Source: UBA2589 sp965223235 (GTDB lineage: Bacteria > Gemmatimonadota > Gemmatimonadetes > Longimicrobiales > Gaopeijiaceae). From it: a stretch of DNA of 64,000 nt. Made by a program: the position numbers and the translations under genes. The DNA lies in NCBI GenBank assembly GCA_965223235.1, contig CBDCVV010000004.1, forward strand, positions 95,916 to 159,915. The letters run 5' to 3'. Shown one piece after another: positions 1 to 8,248 of this stretch. The notes under the pieces were generated by a model. It saw only the letters and a list, made by a program, of their open reading frames with translations. It did not search any database and was not told the DNA's origin. Each line of letters begins with the position of its first letter. Positions within the stretch are counted from its first letter, which is position 1.

Positions 1-366
1 GAACGGTTCGATTGGGTGGGAGTGTACCTCCTCGCCGATGACGAGCTGTGGCTGCACAACTACGTGGGTGAGCCCACGGAGCACGCGAAGATCCCGGTGG
101 GGACGGGTGTCTGCGGGCGCGCGGTTGCGGAGCGGAGCAACCTGAACATTCCGGACGTGAGTAAGGAGGAGAACTACCTCTCCTGCTCGCCGGAGGTGGA
201 GTCCGAGCTCGTGATCTTGATCCGGGCCGGGGAAGACATCTTCGGACAGATCGACATCGATTCGGAGACGAAGGCTGCCTTTACTGAAGACGATGAGATC
301 GCGCTGATTGGTGTCGCTGACAAGCTCGCTGAGCAGCTGGCCGCTGAGCGACGGAGCGCGTCCTGA
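1..366 (+). CDS. GAF-domain protein, free methionine-(R)-sulfoxide reductase-like (5' end outside window)
   Basis: The frame is open from base 1, so the start lies outside the window; 121 residues are visible. The opening WVGVYLL and the later GVCG and SCSPEVESELV segments match the GAF fold of free methionine-(R)-sulfoxide reductases, which reduce free Met-R-sulfoxide in the cytoplasm. Cys38 (in GVCG) and Cys62 are 24 residues apart, the same spacing as Cys94 and Cys118 of the E. coli enzyme. The cysteine expected ten residues before GVCG (Cys84) is a histidine here. The family is seen from sequence; the activity is inferred, and another small-ligand GAF protein is possible. Its stop overlaps the proposed start of the next gene. 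Confidence 0.65.
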   Translation, partial: ERFDWVGVYLLADDELWLHNYVGEPTEHAKIPVGTGVCGRAVAERSNLNIPDVSKEENYLSCSPEVESELVILIRAGEDIFGQIDIDSETKAAFTEDDEIALIGVADKLAEQLAAERRSAS

Positions 367-1115
367 CGAGCCATCCGCTCTACGTCAACGCAGGAAACCG
401 GGGCCTCTTCACACTCGATGGGACCCGGAGCTACATAGTGGGTGACCGCCTTGCAGCGGTGATCGATCCGGGCCCGGATGTGGAAGACCACGTCCGGGCC
501 CTTGTCGATGTATTGGAAGATCGGGAGTCGGTGACGGTGTTGGTCACGCACCACCACGGCGATCACGCTGCGAGTGCCGAGTCGGTCGCTCGTAGACTCG
601 GAGCGGAGGTGTGGGGCCCCGCGGACGTGCCCGGGGTGACGCGGGTGATTGAAGAGGGGACCGCGATTTTCACGGATGCCGGCCAGCTGATCGCAGTGGA
701 GGCATCGGGTCATTCACGACACCACCTCTGCTTCCACTGGCCTGAACGACGCGCGCTCTTTGCGGGCGATCTCGTGCTGGGCCATGGCAATACTACCTGG
801 GTCGCGGAGTACCCGGGTTGCGTCGCCGACTACCTGGCATCGTTGGACAAGATCGAGGAATTGGAGCTGGACACGATGTACCCGACGCACGGCCCCCCGC
901 TTGACGCTGCCGAAGCGATCGGCCGCTTTCGCGAGCATCGTCTGGTCCGGATCGAACAGGTTCGCGGGGCGATGACGGAGCACCCGCAAGCGTCGGCGAG
1001 CGAGCTGTTGGATGTGGTGTACGGAAGCGAGCTGCCGAGTGCGATCCGAGGCGCCGCGCTGCGATCCTTCGAAGCGCTCGCCGAGTACATCCGCAACGGA
1101 TATCGTCCGGAATGA
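363..1115 (+). CDS. Metallo-beta-lactamase-fold hydrolase, LACTB2-like
   Basis: This is an MBL-fold hydrolase with a THHHGDH zinc motif (residues 62-68 from the start chosen here), a downstream SGHSRHH segment, FAGDLVLG and PTHGP. The C-terminal HR..RIEQ helix region is typical of LACTB2-type proteins, several of which are nucleases or thioester hydrolases. The first ATG/GTG/TTG in frame is GTG at 438, but the conserved beta strand SYIVGDRLAAVIDPGP is already in progress there. The frame stays open back to a stop at 345, and the only plausible upstream initiator is CTG at 363, which overlaps the preceding TGA. I therefore extend the gene to 363; a GTG 438 start gives 225 residues. The substrate is unknown. 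Confidence 0.75.
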   Translation: MTSHPLYVNAGNRGLFTLDGTRSYIVGDRLAAVIDPGPDVEDHVRALVDVLEDRESVTVLVTHHHGDHAASAESVARRLGAEVWGPADVPGVTRVIEEGTAIFTDAGQLIAVEASGHSRHHLCFHWPERRALFAGDLVLGHGNTTWVAEYPGCVADYLASLDKIEELELDTMYPTHGPPLDAAEAIGRFREHRLVRIEQVRGAMTEHPQASASELLDVVYGSELPSAIRGAALRSFEALAEYIRNGYRPE

Positions 1116-2521
1116 GCCACCGCCTCCCCTCGGACGTACGCCGACAGCTACAGCACCTCGTCGGAGAGGCGCACGTCATTACGGAGCCGGATCGCCTGAT
1201 CGCCTACGAGTCGGATGGGCTCACGGCGTACCGGGTCTCCCCGATGGCGGTCGTCTTAACAGGGAGTGGAGAGGAACTCGCTGAGGTGGTCCGAGTGATC
1301 CACGGCGCGGGCATCGAGATCGTACCGCGTGGAGCGGGCACGGGACTGTCCGGTGGCGCCCTCCCGATTCCGGGAAGTGTGATCGTCGGTACCGCGAGGA
1401 TGAACCGCATTCTCGAAATCGATCCTCACAATCGGATCGCTCGAGTCGAGCCAGGCGTGATCAACGCCCGACTCACGGAAGCCACTCGACCCTATGGGCT
1501 CTACTACGCCCCCGACCCGTCTTCCCAGAGCACGTGCACGCTCGGAGGCAACGTCGCAGAGAACTCCGGAGGACCCCACTGCCTCAAGTATGGGGTGACA
1601 TCCCGCTACGTCACGGGCCTGACGGTGGTCTTGGCGGGCGGCGAGGTCGTGAAGTTGGGAGGGATCGGCCGCGACTCGGAGCACGGACTGGATTTGGTCG
1701 GACTCTTCGTCGGTTCCGAGGGATGCTTCGGGATCGCTATCGAGATCGAAGTTCGGCTTCTGCCCTTGGCTGAAGGCGTCCGTACGCTCCTCGGGATCTT
1801 CGACACGATGGAGGCGGCCGGGCACGCGGTGACCTCGATCATCGGGGAGGGCCTGATGCCGGCGGCCGTGGAGATAGTCGACCACGCCACGATTCAAGCC
1901 GTGGAAGCGAGCGTCTTTGCAGCCGGCTATCCGCAAGACGCCGGCGCCGCACTCGTCATCGAGTTCGACGGTACCGACGCGGGGCTCGATGCGGATGCGG
2001 CGAGGGCAAAAGAGTGCTGCATCGCGGCCGGTGCTCGCGAAGTGCGGAGCGCGGCATCGGAAGAAGAGCGCCTCGGGCTGTGGAAGGGACGGAAGAAGGC
2101 GTTCGGTGCCATGGGTCGGATTGCTCCCGACCTCCTCGTGCAGGACGCCACCGTGCCCCGGACGAAGCTCCCTGAAGTGTTGGCCGCGATCACAGAGATC
2201 GGGGAACGGCACGAGCTCAGCATCGCGAACGTCTTCCACGCCGGCGATGGAAATCTCCACCCGAATCTCCTCTTCGATCGACAGAACCCCGACGAGCTCC
2301 GGCGGGTCGAGCTCGCCTCCAAGGAGATCATGCGACTCTGTGTGGACGCCGGCGGCACGATCACGGGTGAGCATGGTGTGGGCGTAGACAAGCGTGCGTA
2401 TATGACGCTTGTCCACAACGACGTCGAGCTCGAGATGCTGCGTCAGGTTCGTCGAGCCTTCGACCCGGATGGTCGCTTCAACCCGGGGAAGGTCGTCCCG
2501 GATGTGGGAGCAGAAGCATGA
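1112..2521 (+). CDS. glcD: Glycolate/2-hydroxyacid oxidase FAD subunit GlcD
   Basis: This 469-residue FAD-linked oxidase is of usual GlcD length. The FAD-binding PCMH-type region carries PRGAGTGLSGG near residue 75. The C-terminal half has HAGDGNLHPN and TGEHGVGVDK, the signatures of the GlcD/D-lactate dehydrogenase/D-2-hydroxyglutarate dehydrogenase family. With GlcE and GlcF it would oxidise glycolate or another D-2-hydroxyacid and pass electrons to the respiratory chain. The ATG at 1112 overlaps the upstream stop (ATGA) and glcE follows with the same overlap, so the genes are translationally coupled. The gene order D-E-F supports glycolate oxidase, but the exact substrate cannot be told from sequence. 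Confidence 0.9.
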   Translation: MSHRLPSDVRRQLQHLVGEAHVITEPDRLIAYESDGLTAYRVSPMAVVLTGSGEELAEVVRVIHGAGIEIVPRGAGTGLSGGALPIPGSVIVGTARMNRILEIDPHNRIARVEPGVINARLTEATRPYGLYYAPDPSSQSTCTLGGNVAENSGGPHCLKYGVTSRYVTGLTVVLAGGEVVKLGGIGRDSEHGLDLVGLFVGSEGCFGIAIEIEVRLLPLAEGVRTLLGIFDTMEAAGHAVTSIIGEGLMPAAVEIVDHATIQAVEASVFAAGYPQDAGAALVIEFDGTDAGLDADAARAKECCIAAGAREVRSAASEEERLGLWKGRKKAFGAMGRIAPDLLVQDATVPRTKLPEVLAAITEIGERHELSIANVFHAGDGNLHPNLLFDRQNPDELRRVELASKEIMRLCVDAGGTITGEHGVGVDKRAYMTLVHNDVELEMLRQVRRAFDPDGRFNPGKVVPDVGAEA

Positions 2522-3741
2522 TGCCGAGTCTCGAGGCAGTACTTCCGGACTTGGCATCCGCCGCCCTCGACGAGCGCTTCCTATCGCACTGCACACGCGC
2601 ACCCGAGGTAGCCGTGGCCCCATCCTCGGTCGACGAGGTGTCCGCGGTCGTGAAGTGGGCAGGTCGAGAGGGTCTCGGAGTTCTTCCCCTCGGGTCGGGT
2701 GCATGGACCGCTCCGGTGCGAGACGACCAACCATGGGTCGCCCTGTCTACCGCATCGCTGACGGGGATCTCCGAGTACGAGGCGGCCGATCTCACTGTGA
2801 CCGCCGGGGTCGGGACGAAGGTAGGGGAGATCGCGTCCCGGCTTGCGTCCAACGCCCAATGGCTGCCCTTCGACCCGCCCGACTTCCATGCGCGATCGTT
2901 GGGCGGATCGATCGGGAGTGGTGCGTCCGGGACGTTGGCGACCGGATACGGGTCCATGCGAAACCACGTTCTCGGGATCACGGTGGTGACAGGGGACGGA
3001 CGCGTGCTGCGACTCGGTGGACGCGTCGTGAAGAACGTCGCGGGCTTCGACCTCGTGCGACCAATGGTAGGGAGCCACGGTGGGTTGGCGATCATGACGT
3101 CTGCGACGGTGCGAGCCTTTCCCATTCCGGAGGCTGATCTCCATCTGGTGAAGCGAGCCGCGTCTCTGAGCGACCTCGTGCCGCTGGCGAGAGCCGTGTG
3201 CACCGCGCCCGTGCTCCCCGTTTCGATCGCCCTACTTCGGGACGGAGCAGATGGGTCACCCGCGCTGATGTGCCGACTTCACGGAGCGCCCGATACCGTG
3301 GACGCCGATGCCCTAACGATCGCGACGCACGCGAAGACAGACTTCGTCCGCGAAGAGTACGCCGGGACCGACGCGGTTCACGATGCGATCGGTCGCTCCG
3401 CCTACGTGCTCGAAGCCTCCGTCCCACCGGCTCGGTTGGACGTCGCCGAGGCTAGTCTCACCTCGATTCAGCCCGGTCCCGTACTCATTGATGTCTACAG
3501 GGCGCAGCTTTGGATCGGCGTCGATCACGCAGATGCCTCGGCGCTGAAGACGTGGATGCGGAGCGTGGAGGAGTTAGGCGGCAGCGCCCGCTTGCTCCGG
3601 TGGGGCGCCGGTGCGGTCGCGCACGTCGCGGACGACGTTAGGGCCAGTGGCTCCCGACCCACCGAGGCGCTTCGCCAACTGACGGAGCGTGTTTATTCGA
3701 CCTTCGACCCGGAGGGGGTGCTGTGGCCGGGACGGGTATAG
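2518..3741 (+). CDS. glcE: Glycolate/2-hydroxyacid oxidase FAD-binding subunit GlcE
   Basis: This 407-residue protein has the FAD-binding type-4 (PCMH) fold of GlcE: LPLGSGAW in the first part, the GGSIGSGASG region and GGRVVKNVAGFD in the middle. It lacks the C-terminal substrate domain motifs of GlcD, as expected for this accessory flavoprotein subunit. Its ATG at 2518 overlaps the glcD stop. glcF begins inside its 3' end with a 19-base overlap, so the three subunits are made from one coupled message. It is the middle part of a three-subunit, membrane-associated dehydrogenase. Confidence 0.88.
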   Translation: MMPSLEAVLPDLASAALDERFLSHCTRAPEVAVAPSSVDEVSAVVKWAGREGLGVLPLGSGAWTAPVRDDQPWVALSTASLTGISEYEAADLTVTAGVGTKVGEIASRLASNAQWLPFDPPDFHARSLGGSIGSGASGTLATGYGSMRNHVLGITVVTGDGRVLRLGGRVVKNVAGFDLVRPMVGSHGGLAIMTSATVRAFPIPEADLHLVKRAASLSDLVPLARAVCTAPVLPVSIALLRDGADGSPALMCRLHGAPDTVDADALTIATHAKTDFVREEYAGTDAVHDAIGRSAYVLEASVPPARLDVAEASLTSIQPGPVLIDVYRAQLWIGVDHADASALKTWMRSVEELGGSARLLRWGAGAVAHVADDVRASGSRPTEALRQLTERVYSTFDPEGVLWPGRV

Positions 3742-5087
3742 CACTCGAGTCGCTCGGAGCGGCGCTGGAGGCTCAACGGGAGCGACTCCTTCCGTGCGTC
3801 CACTGTGGCTTCTGTCTGCCGGCGTGCCCTACGTACAATCGTCTCGGTGACGAGAACGACTCTCCTCGTGGTCGGCTGCATTTAATGAAGGCCGTGGTCG
3901 AGGGACGCCTCGACGCCGGATCCGAAGCGTTCCACACGCACATCGACCGTTGCTTGGGCTGTCGAGCGTGCGAACCGGTCTGCCCGTCGGGCGTGGAGTA
4001 CGGCACGCTGCTCGAGCTCGCCCGCTCCGTCGCGAACACCGCGAAACGGCCAGACCTCCCGACGCGGCTACTGCTGGGCGTGATGGCGAAGCCGGGGGTG
4101 TCGTCCGCGTTCTTCGCGATGGGCCGTCTCGTGCGAGCCACGGGAATCGCCCGACTTGCTGCCAAGCTGCTCCCGGCTCGGGGAGTGACGCGGCAACTCC
4201 AGTTCGGCCTGGGGATGCTCGCGGGCACCGCCCCTTGGGCTCCACGGCCCGACCCGAATGGAAAAGACGAAGACGTTGCACCGGGGACCGGAGCACCCGA
4301 TGCGGGGAACGATCGTGTAGCGCCGAAAGGGTCGGGTGAGGGTTGGGGATCCGTCGCCCTGCTGGAAGGGTGCGTGCAGCGGGGACTGTATGCCCGAGTG
4401 AATGACGCCACGGTCCGAACCCTCTCTGCAAATGGCTTTTCCCTTGTGTCCGCGCCGGGGCAAGTATGCTGCGGCGCTCTGCACGCGCACGCCGGGGAGT
4501 TGGAGGGGGCGCGGGAGCTGGCCCGACGGAACATCGTCGCCTTCGAATCGAGCGGTGCCGAGCACGTGACGGTCAATGCCGCCGGGTGTGGGGCCGCGAT
4601 GAAGGAGTACGGCACGCTACTCGAGGGTGATCCGGACTTCTCCGCACGGGCCCAAGCGATCGCTAGCAAGGTACGCGATGTGACCGAGCTGCTGGCCCAA
4701 GCAGGGCCGAGGGCCGGGGCTGCGGTCGAGTCCACGGTAGTCGTCGACCACCCCTGCCACCTCATGCACGGGCAGAGTGCGGAGGGCGCAACGCTCCGGC
4801 TGCTCGAGGCGGTGCCGGGGGTCGCGGTGACGGTCCTTGAAAGCGCTGCGGAGTGTTGTGGCGGCGCGGGGATCTACGGCCTGACACACCCGGAGCTGGG
4901 TGGCCAGATCGGGAGGGACAAGATCACGGACATCCGAGGTGAGAACGCGGATCTCGTATGCACGGCGAACCCTGGCTGCATGATGCAGATCGGGGCTGGG
5001 CTTCTTACGGAAGGCGTTGATGCTCCTGTAGCGCACCCGGTCGAGGTGCTCGATGAGAGTTATCGGCGAGCGGGGTACTACGCATGA
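3723..5087 (+). CDS. glcF: Glycolate/2-hydroxyacid oxidase iron-sulfur subunit GlcF
   Basis: This 454-residue protein has two 4Fe-4S ferredoxin motifs near the N-terminus (CVHCGFCLPACP and CLGCRACEPVCP). Two CCG-type domains follow (VCCGALHAHAG and ECCGGAGIYGL), the architecture of GlcF and related heterodisulfide-reductase-like subunits. It carries electrons from the GlcDE flavins to the quinone pool at the membrane. The start is GTG at 3723 inside glcE; this keeps the first CxxC motif about 20 residues from the N-terminus, as in homologues. A less conserved, proline- and charge-rich linker (about residues 175-205) separates the two halves. Confidence 0.9.
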   Translation: MAGTGIALESLGAALEAQRERLLPCVHCGFCLPACPTYNRLGDENDSPRGRLHLMKAVVEGRLDAGSEAFHTHIDRCLGCRACEPVCPSGVEYGTLLELARSVANTAKRPDLPTRLLLGVMAKPGVSSAFFAMGRLVRATGIARLAAKLLPARGVTRQLQFGLGMLAGTAPWAPRPDPNGKDEDVAPGTGAPDAGNDRVAPKGSGEGWGSVALLEGCVQRGLYARVNDATVRTLSANGFSLVSAPGQVCCGALHAHAGELEGARELARRNIVAFESSGAEHVTVNAAGCGAAMKEYGTLLEGDPDFSARAQAIASKVRDVTELLAQAGPRAGAAVESTVVVDHPCHLMHGQSAEGATLRLLEAVPGVAVTVLESAAECCGGAGIYGLTHPELGGQIGRDKITDIRGENADLVCTANPGCMMQIGAGLLTEGVDAPVAHPVEVLDESYRRAGYYA

Positions 5088-6256
5088 CTTCGAAGTCTAC
5101 CGACACGATGGGGATCGTCCGCGAGATGCGGGATGACTTTGTCTCCCTCCTTACGGCTCTTTGCTCCGTCGAGTCCCCTACCGATCAGCCGACGAGCCAG
5201 TCCGGCGTGCACGCGATTCTGCGGGAGGCGTTCGAAGACCTCGGCCTCGAAGTGACGATGATCGCTGGAAGCGGGACCGGGGATCACTTCTTAGCTAGAT
5301 CAGGCGATCTCGGAGAGAGCGATCCCGTACAGCTGCTCATGGGCCACAGCGACACGGTGTGGCCGATCGGTACGCTGGAGTCGATGCCGATTCGGGAGGC
5401 GGAGGGGCGTCTCTATGGTCCGGGTACACTCGACATGAAGGGCGGCCTGACCCAGATGATCTTCGCGCTTCGTGCGCTACGCGAGCTGGGCGAAGTCCCT
5501 CGCGTGCGTCCGATGATATTCATCAATGCCGACGAAGAGATCGGGAGTCCCGACTCGAAGCCCCACGTACGACGCCTCGCCGAGCGTGCCGCTCGGACCT
5601 TCGTGCTCGAACCGGCCCTCGGCTCGGACGGTCACATCAAGACGGCACGAAAGGGTGTCGGCCGTTTCTCGATCGAGGTCCGGGGTCGGGCAGCCCACGC
5701 GGGCCTCGATCCGGATTCCGGTATCAGCGCGATCCACGAGCTGTCTCATGTGATCCAGAAGCTTCATGCTCTCAATGACCCGGAGATGGGACGGACGGTG
5801 AACGTCGGCGTCATCGAGGGTGGGACGCGACCGAATGTGATCGCCGCGCGCGCCCGTTGCATTGTGGACGTGCGCATCACTTCGGTCGACGATGGCCTCG
5901 TCATCGAGGACCTCATTTCCGCGCTGCAACCGACGAACAGCGACGTGACGCTCAGGATTTCCGGTGGTATCGAAGTCCCGCCCCTCGAGCGGACTCCGCG
6001 GAACTTGGCCCTCTGGGAGGCGGCGAAGACGGAGGGGTCGGCGATGGGCTTGTCCCTCGACCATGCTCTGGCCGGGGGTGGCTCCGACGGGAATACGACG
6101 AGCCAGTACTCCGCGACGCTCGACGGGTTGGGATGCGTCGGCGACGGAGCGCACGCAGATCACGAGCACATCGTGATCGAGCCTTCGTTGGAACGGTGCG
6201 CGTTGCTTGCTCGTCTCTTGCTGACGCCTGCCACGGTGTCGACAGGGACTGCGTAG
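5084..6256 (+). CDS. M20-family metallopeptidase/deacylase (CPG2-like)
   Basis: This 390-residue M20 peptidase shows the di-zinc ligand set: MGHSDTVWP (His88, Asp90), GPGTLDMKGG (Asp117), NADEEIGSPDS (Glu151/Glu152) and a C-terminal GDGAHADHEH. The family includes glutamate carboxypeptidase G2 and N-acyl-L-amino-acid deacylases. Its ATG overlaps the glcF stop by four bases, and an N-acyltransferase gene and an N-succinylamino acid racemase gene follow. That context suggests it hydrolyses N-succinyl-L-amino acids, the last step of D- to L-amino-acid conversion described in Geobacillus. The family call is firm; the substrate is inference from neighbours. Confidence 0.85.
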   Translation: MTSKSTDTMGIVREMRDDFVSLLTALCSVESPTDQPTSQSGVHAILREAFEDLGLEVTMIAGSGTGDHFLARSGDLGESDPVQLLMGHSDTVWPIGTLESMPIREAEGRLYGPGTLDMKGGLTQMIFALRALRELGEVPRVRPMIFINADEEIGSPDSKPHVRRLAERAARTFVLEPALGSDGHIKTARKGVGRFSIEVRGRAAHAGLDPDSGISAIHELSHVIQKLHALNDPEMGRTVNVGVIEGGTRPNVIAARARCIVDVRITSVDDGLVIEDLISALQPTNSDVTLRISGGIEVPPLERTPRNLALWEAAKTEGSAMGLSLDHALAGGGSDGNTTSQYSATLDGLGCVGDGAHADHEHIVIEPSLERCALLARLLLTPATVSTGTA

Positions 6257-6257
6257 C

Positions 6258-7088
6258 TTGAACGACGGGATCGAGATCCGGCCCTTCCGTACGATCGAGG
6301 AGTTCCGAGCGTGCGTCGATCTGCAGGAAGAGACGTGGGGCCTCGGCTTCTCGGAGCGTGTTCCGCCCGCGATCCTAAACGTCGGGCAGCGGCTCGGGGG
6401 GGTCTCGGCCGGTGCCTACGATCCGTCGGGTCGCTTGGTCGGATTTGTTTTCGGCCTCACCGGCTTCATCGATGGGGTGCCGACACACTGGTCGGACATG
6501 CTCGCCGTACGCCCCGGACTTCGGGACGCAGGCCTGGGACGGCGGCTCAAAGCGTACCAGCGAGAGGAGCTTCTCGCGCGAGGGGTGGAACGAATGCATT
6601 GGACGTTCGACCCGCTCCAGTCTCGGAATGCGCACCTCAACCTCACGAGGTTGGGTGCGGTCGTCCGCGAGTATGTCGAGAACATGTACGGCGATACGGA
6701 CTCCCCTCTACACCGAGGCGTGGGCACCGACCGATTCGTCGCGCTATGGGAGATGACCTCGCCCCGAGTGCGTGAGCGTTTCGAGAACCAGGGTGGCTCT
6801 CCGTCGGCTGCCCTCTTCGACGACGCCCCTGTGGCGCTCGCGGCCGAGCTTGTCGACGGACGGAGCGTTCCCGGCAGCGTCGACCCCGATATCGCGTCGG
6901 ACAGCGTCCGAGTCTTCATCCCGTCCGACATCGGACGCTTCATCGAAGAAGATCCGGAGCTCGCACGGGAGTGGCGTCTGGCCACACGCAGCGCCTTCTC
7001 CGTCTATCTTGGGCGCGGTTACGAAGTGCGGGAGTTCCTTCGGGGAGACTCTTCGTCTTCGTACCTGCTCGCCCGCATTGGATCGTGA
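6258..7088 (+). CDS. COG3375-type GNAT N-acyltransferase
   Basis: This 276-residue protein has a GNAT core in its first half: LAVRPGLRDAGLGRRLK is motif A with the CoA pyrophosphate-binding R-x-x-G-x-G pattern, followed by HWTFDPLQSRNAHLNL and a FVALWEM segment. This layout is that of COG3375 GNATs, which often sit beside N-succinylamino acid racemases and in Geobacillus act as a succinyl-CoA:D-amino acid N-succinyltransferase. The start is TTG at 6258, two bases after the M20 stop; no closer ATG exists before the conserved IEIRPF strand. The C-terminal 100 residues are less conserved and probably form a second lobe. The reaction is inferred from context. Confidence 0.78.
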   Translation: MNDGIEIRPFRTIEEFRACVDLQEETWGLGFSERVPPAILNVGQRLGGVSAGAYDPSGRLVGFVFGLTGFIDGVPTHWSDMLAVRPGLRDAGLGRRLKAYQREELLARGVERMHWTFDPLQSRNAHLNLTRLGAVVREYVENMYGDTDSPLHRGVGTDRFVALWEMTSPRVRERFENQGGSPSAALFDDAPVALAAELVDGRSVPGSVDPDIASDSVRVFIPSDIGRFIEEDPELAREWRLATRSAFSVYLGRGYEVREFLRGDSSSSYLLARIGS

Positions 7089-7144
7089 CGCGCTCCACTT
7101 CTGCTCACTAGACCGCCTCCGCTCACTAGACCGACAGTCAACAC

Positions 7145-8248
7145 ATGAAAATCGAACGCGCCACACTTCGTGAGATCCCGCTGCGACTCAAGGAGTTCTT
7201 CGAGATCTCGAGTGGAGGTAGCCAGGACCGCCGTGTCGTGCTGTTGACGATCGAGGGCGAAGGCGAGGTCGGTTGGAGCGAGTGCGTGGCGGCCGCGGAT
7301 CCGTCGTACGCCTATGAGACGACGGACGTCGCATGGCATGTGCTGACTGACTTCATCTTGCCAAGCATCGTCGGTACGGAGATCGAGACGGCCGAGGACA
7401 TTCTTGCCCCGGTCCAATGGGTCCGTGGACACGGCATGTCCAAGGCTGCCGTCGAGATGGCGGCGTGGGATCTCCTTGCACGAGCAGATGGCGTCTCGAT
7501 CGCGAATAAGCTCGGTGGCACACGAGAGTCCGTCCCGGTGGGCGTGAGCGTCGGGATCAAGAAGACGGACGCGGAGCTGCACGATCAGGTCGCGGGCTTC
7601 ATCGCAGACGGTTACGCCCGTGTGAAGATCAAGATCAAGCCAGGCCGGGACATCGAGGTTTTGTCCGGTCTACGGTCGAAGTTTCCGGACACGAAGTTCA
7701 TGGCGGATGCGAACTCCGCGTACACGCTCGACGACGCGGATCGGCTCGCCGAGCTCGATCCACTCGACTTGATGATGATCGAGCAGCCCCTTCGCTACGA
7801 CGACTTCTTGCAGCACGCCCGTCTCCAGGAGCGGTTGAGCACACCTGTATGTCTCGACGAATCGATCAAGACGATCGGCGATACAGAGTTGGCTTTGGAG
7901 TTGGGGAGCTGCCGGATCATAAACATCAAGCCAGGTCGGGTCGGCGGGCTCACGGAGAGTCGTCGCATCCACGACTTGATGCGGAGGCAGTCAATGCCGG
8001 TATGGTGCGGTGGCATGCTCGAGTCGGGCGTGGGTCGAGCACACAATGTCGCCCTCGCATCACTCGAGGGCTTTACGCTTCCGGGTGACATCTCCGCGAG
8101 TAGTCGGTACTGGAGCCAGGACATCGTGTCGCCCGAGTTTGTGGTGTCGGATGGACACATGGCTGTGCCGACGGGCCCCGGCATTGGGGTCGAGATCGAC
8201 GAGGAGCGAGTCGAAGCGCTCACGACCAGGGTGGCCACCTTCGGCTAA
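7145..8248 (+). CDS. N-succinylamino acid racemase / o-succinylbenzoate synthase (enolase superfamily)
   Basis: The 367-residue protein carries every catalytic element of the MenC type-2/NSAR group: Lys161-x-Lys163 in VKIKIKPG, Asp188 in MADANSAY, Glu213 in MIEQPL, Asp238 in CLDES, Lys262 in NIKPGRVGGL, and GGMLESGVGRAHN near residue 290. The enzyme class either makes o-succinylbenzoate for menaquinone or racemises N-succinylamino acids; many members do both. No other men gene is in the window, while an N-acyltransferase and an M20 deacylase lie directly upstream, so racemisation is the better guess. The ATG at 7145 follows a 56-base gap, and the 3' end overlaps the convergent GspE-like gene by four bases. 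Confidence 0.88.
   Translation: MKIERATLREIPLRLKEFFEISSGGSQDRRVVLLTIEGEGEVGWSECVAAADPSYAYETTDVAWHVLTDFILPSIVGTEIETAEDILAPVQWVRGHGMSKAAVEMAAWDLLARADGVSIANKLGGTRESVPVGVSVGIKKTDAELHDQVAGFIADGYARVKIKIKPGRDIEVLSGLRSKFPDTKFMADANSAYTLDDADRLAELDPLDLMMIEQPLRYDDFLQHARLQERLSTPVCLDESIKTIGDTELALELGSCRIINIKPGRVGGLTESRRIHDLMRRQSMPVWCGGMLESGVGRAHNVALASLEGFTLPGDISASSRYWSQDIVSPEFVVSDGHMAVPTGPGIGVEIDEERVEALTTRVATFG

Noticed and set aside
1256..2734. 492-residue open frame antisense to glcD
   Set aside because: It lies wholly over glcD and glcE, which have clear family motifs; long antisense frames are expected in GC-rich DNA, and no domain is seen.
3773..4765. 330-residue antisense frame across glcF
   Set aside because: Low-complexity Ser/Pro/Arg composition with no motif; it shadows an Fe-S protein gene with intact cysteine motifs.
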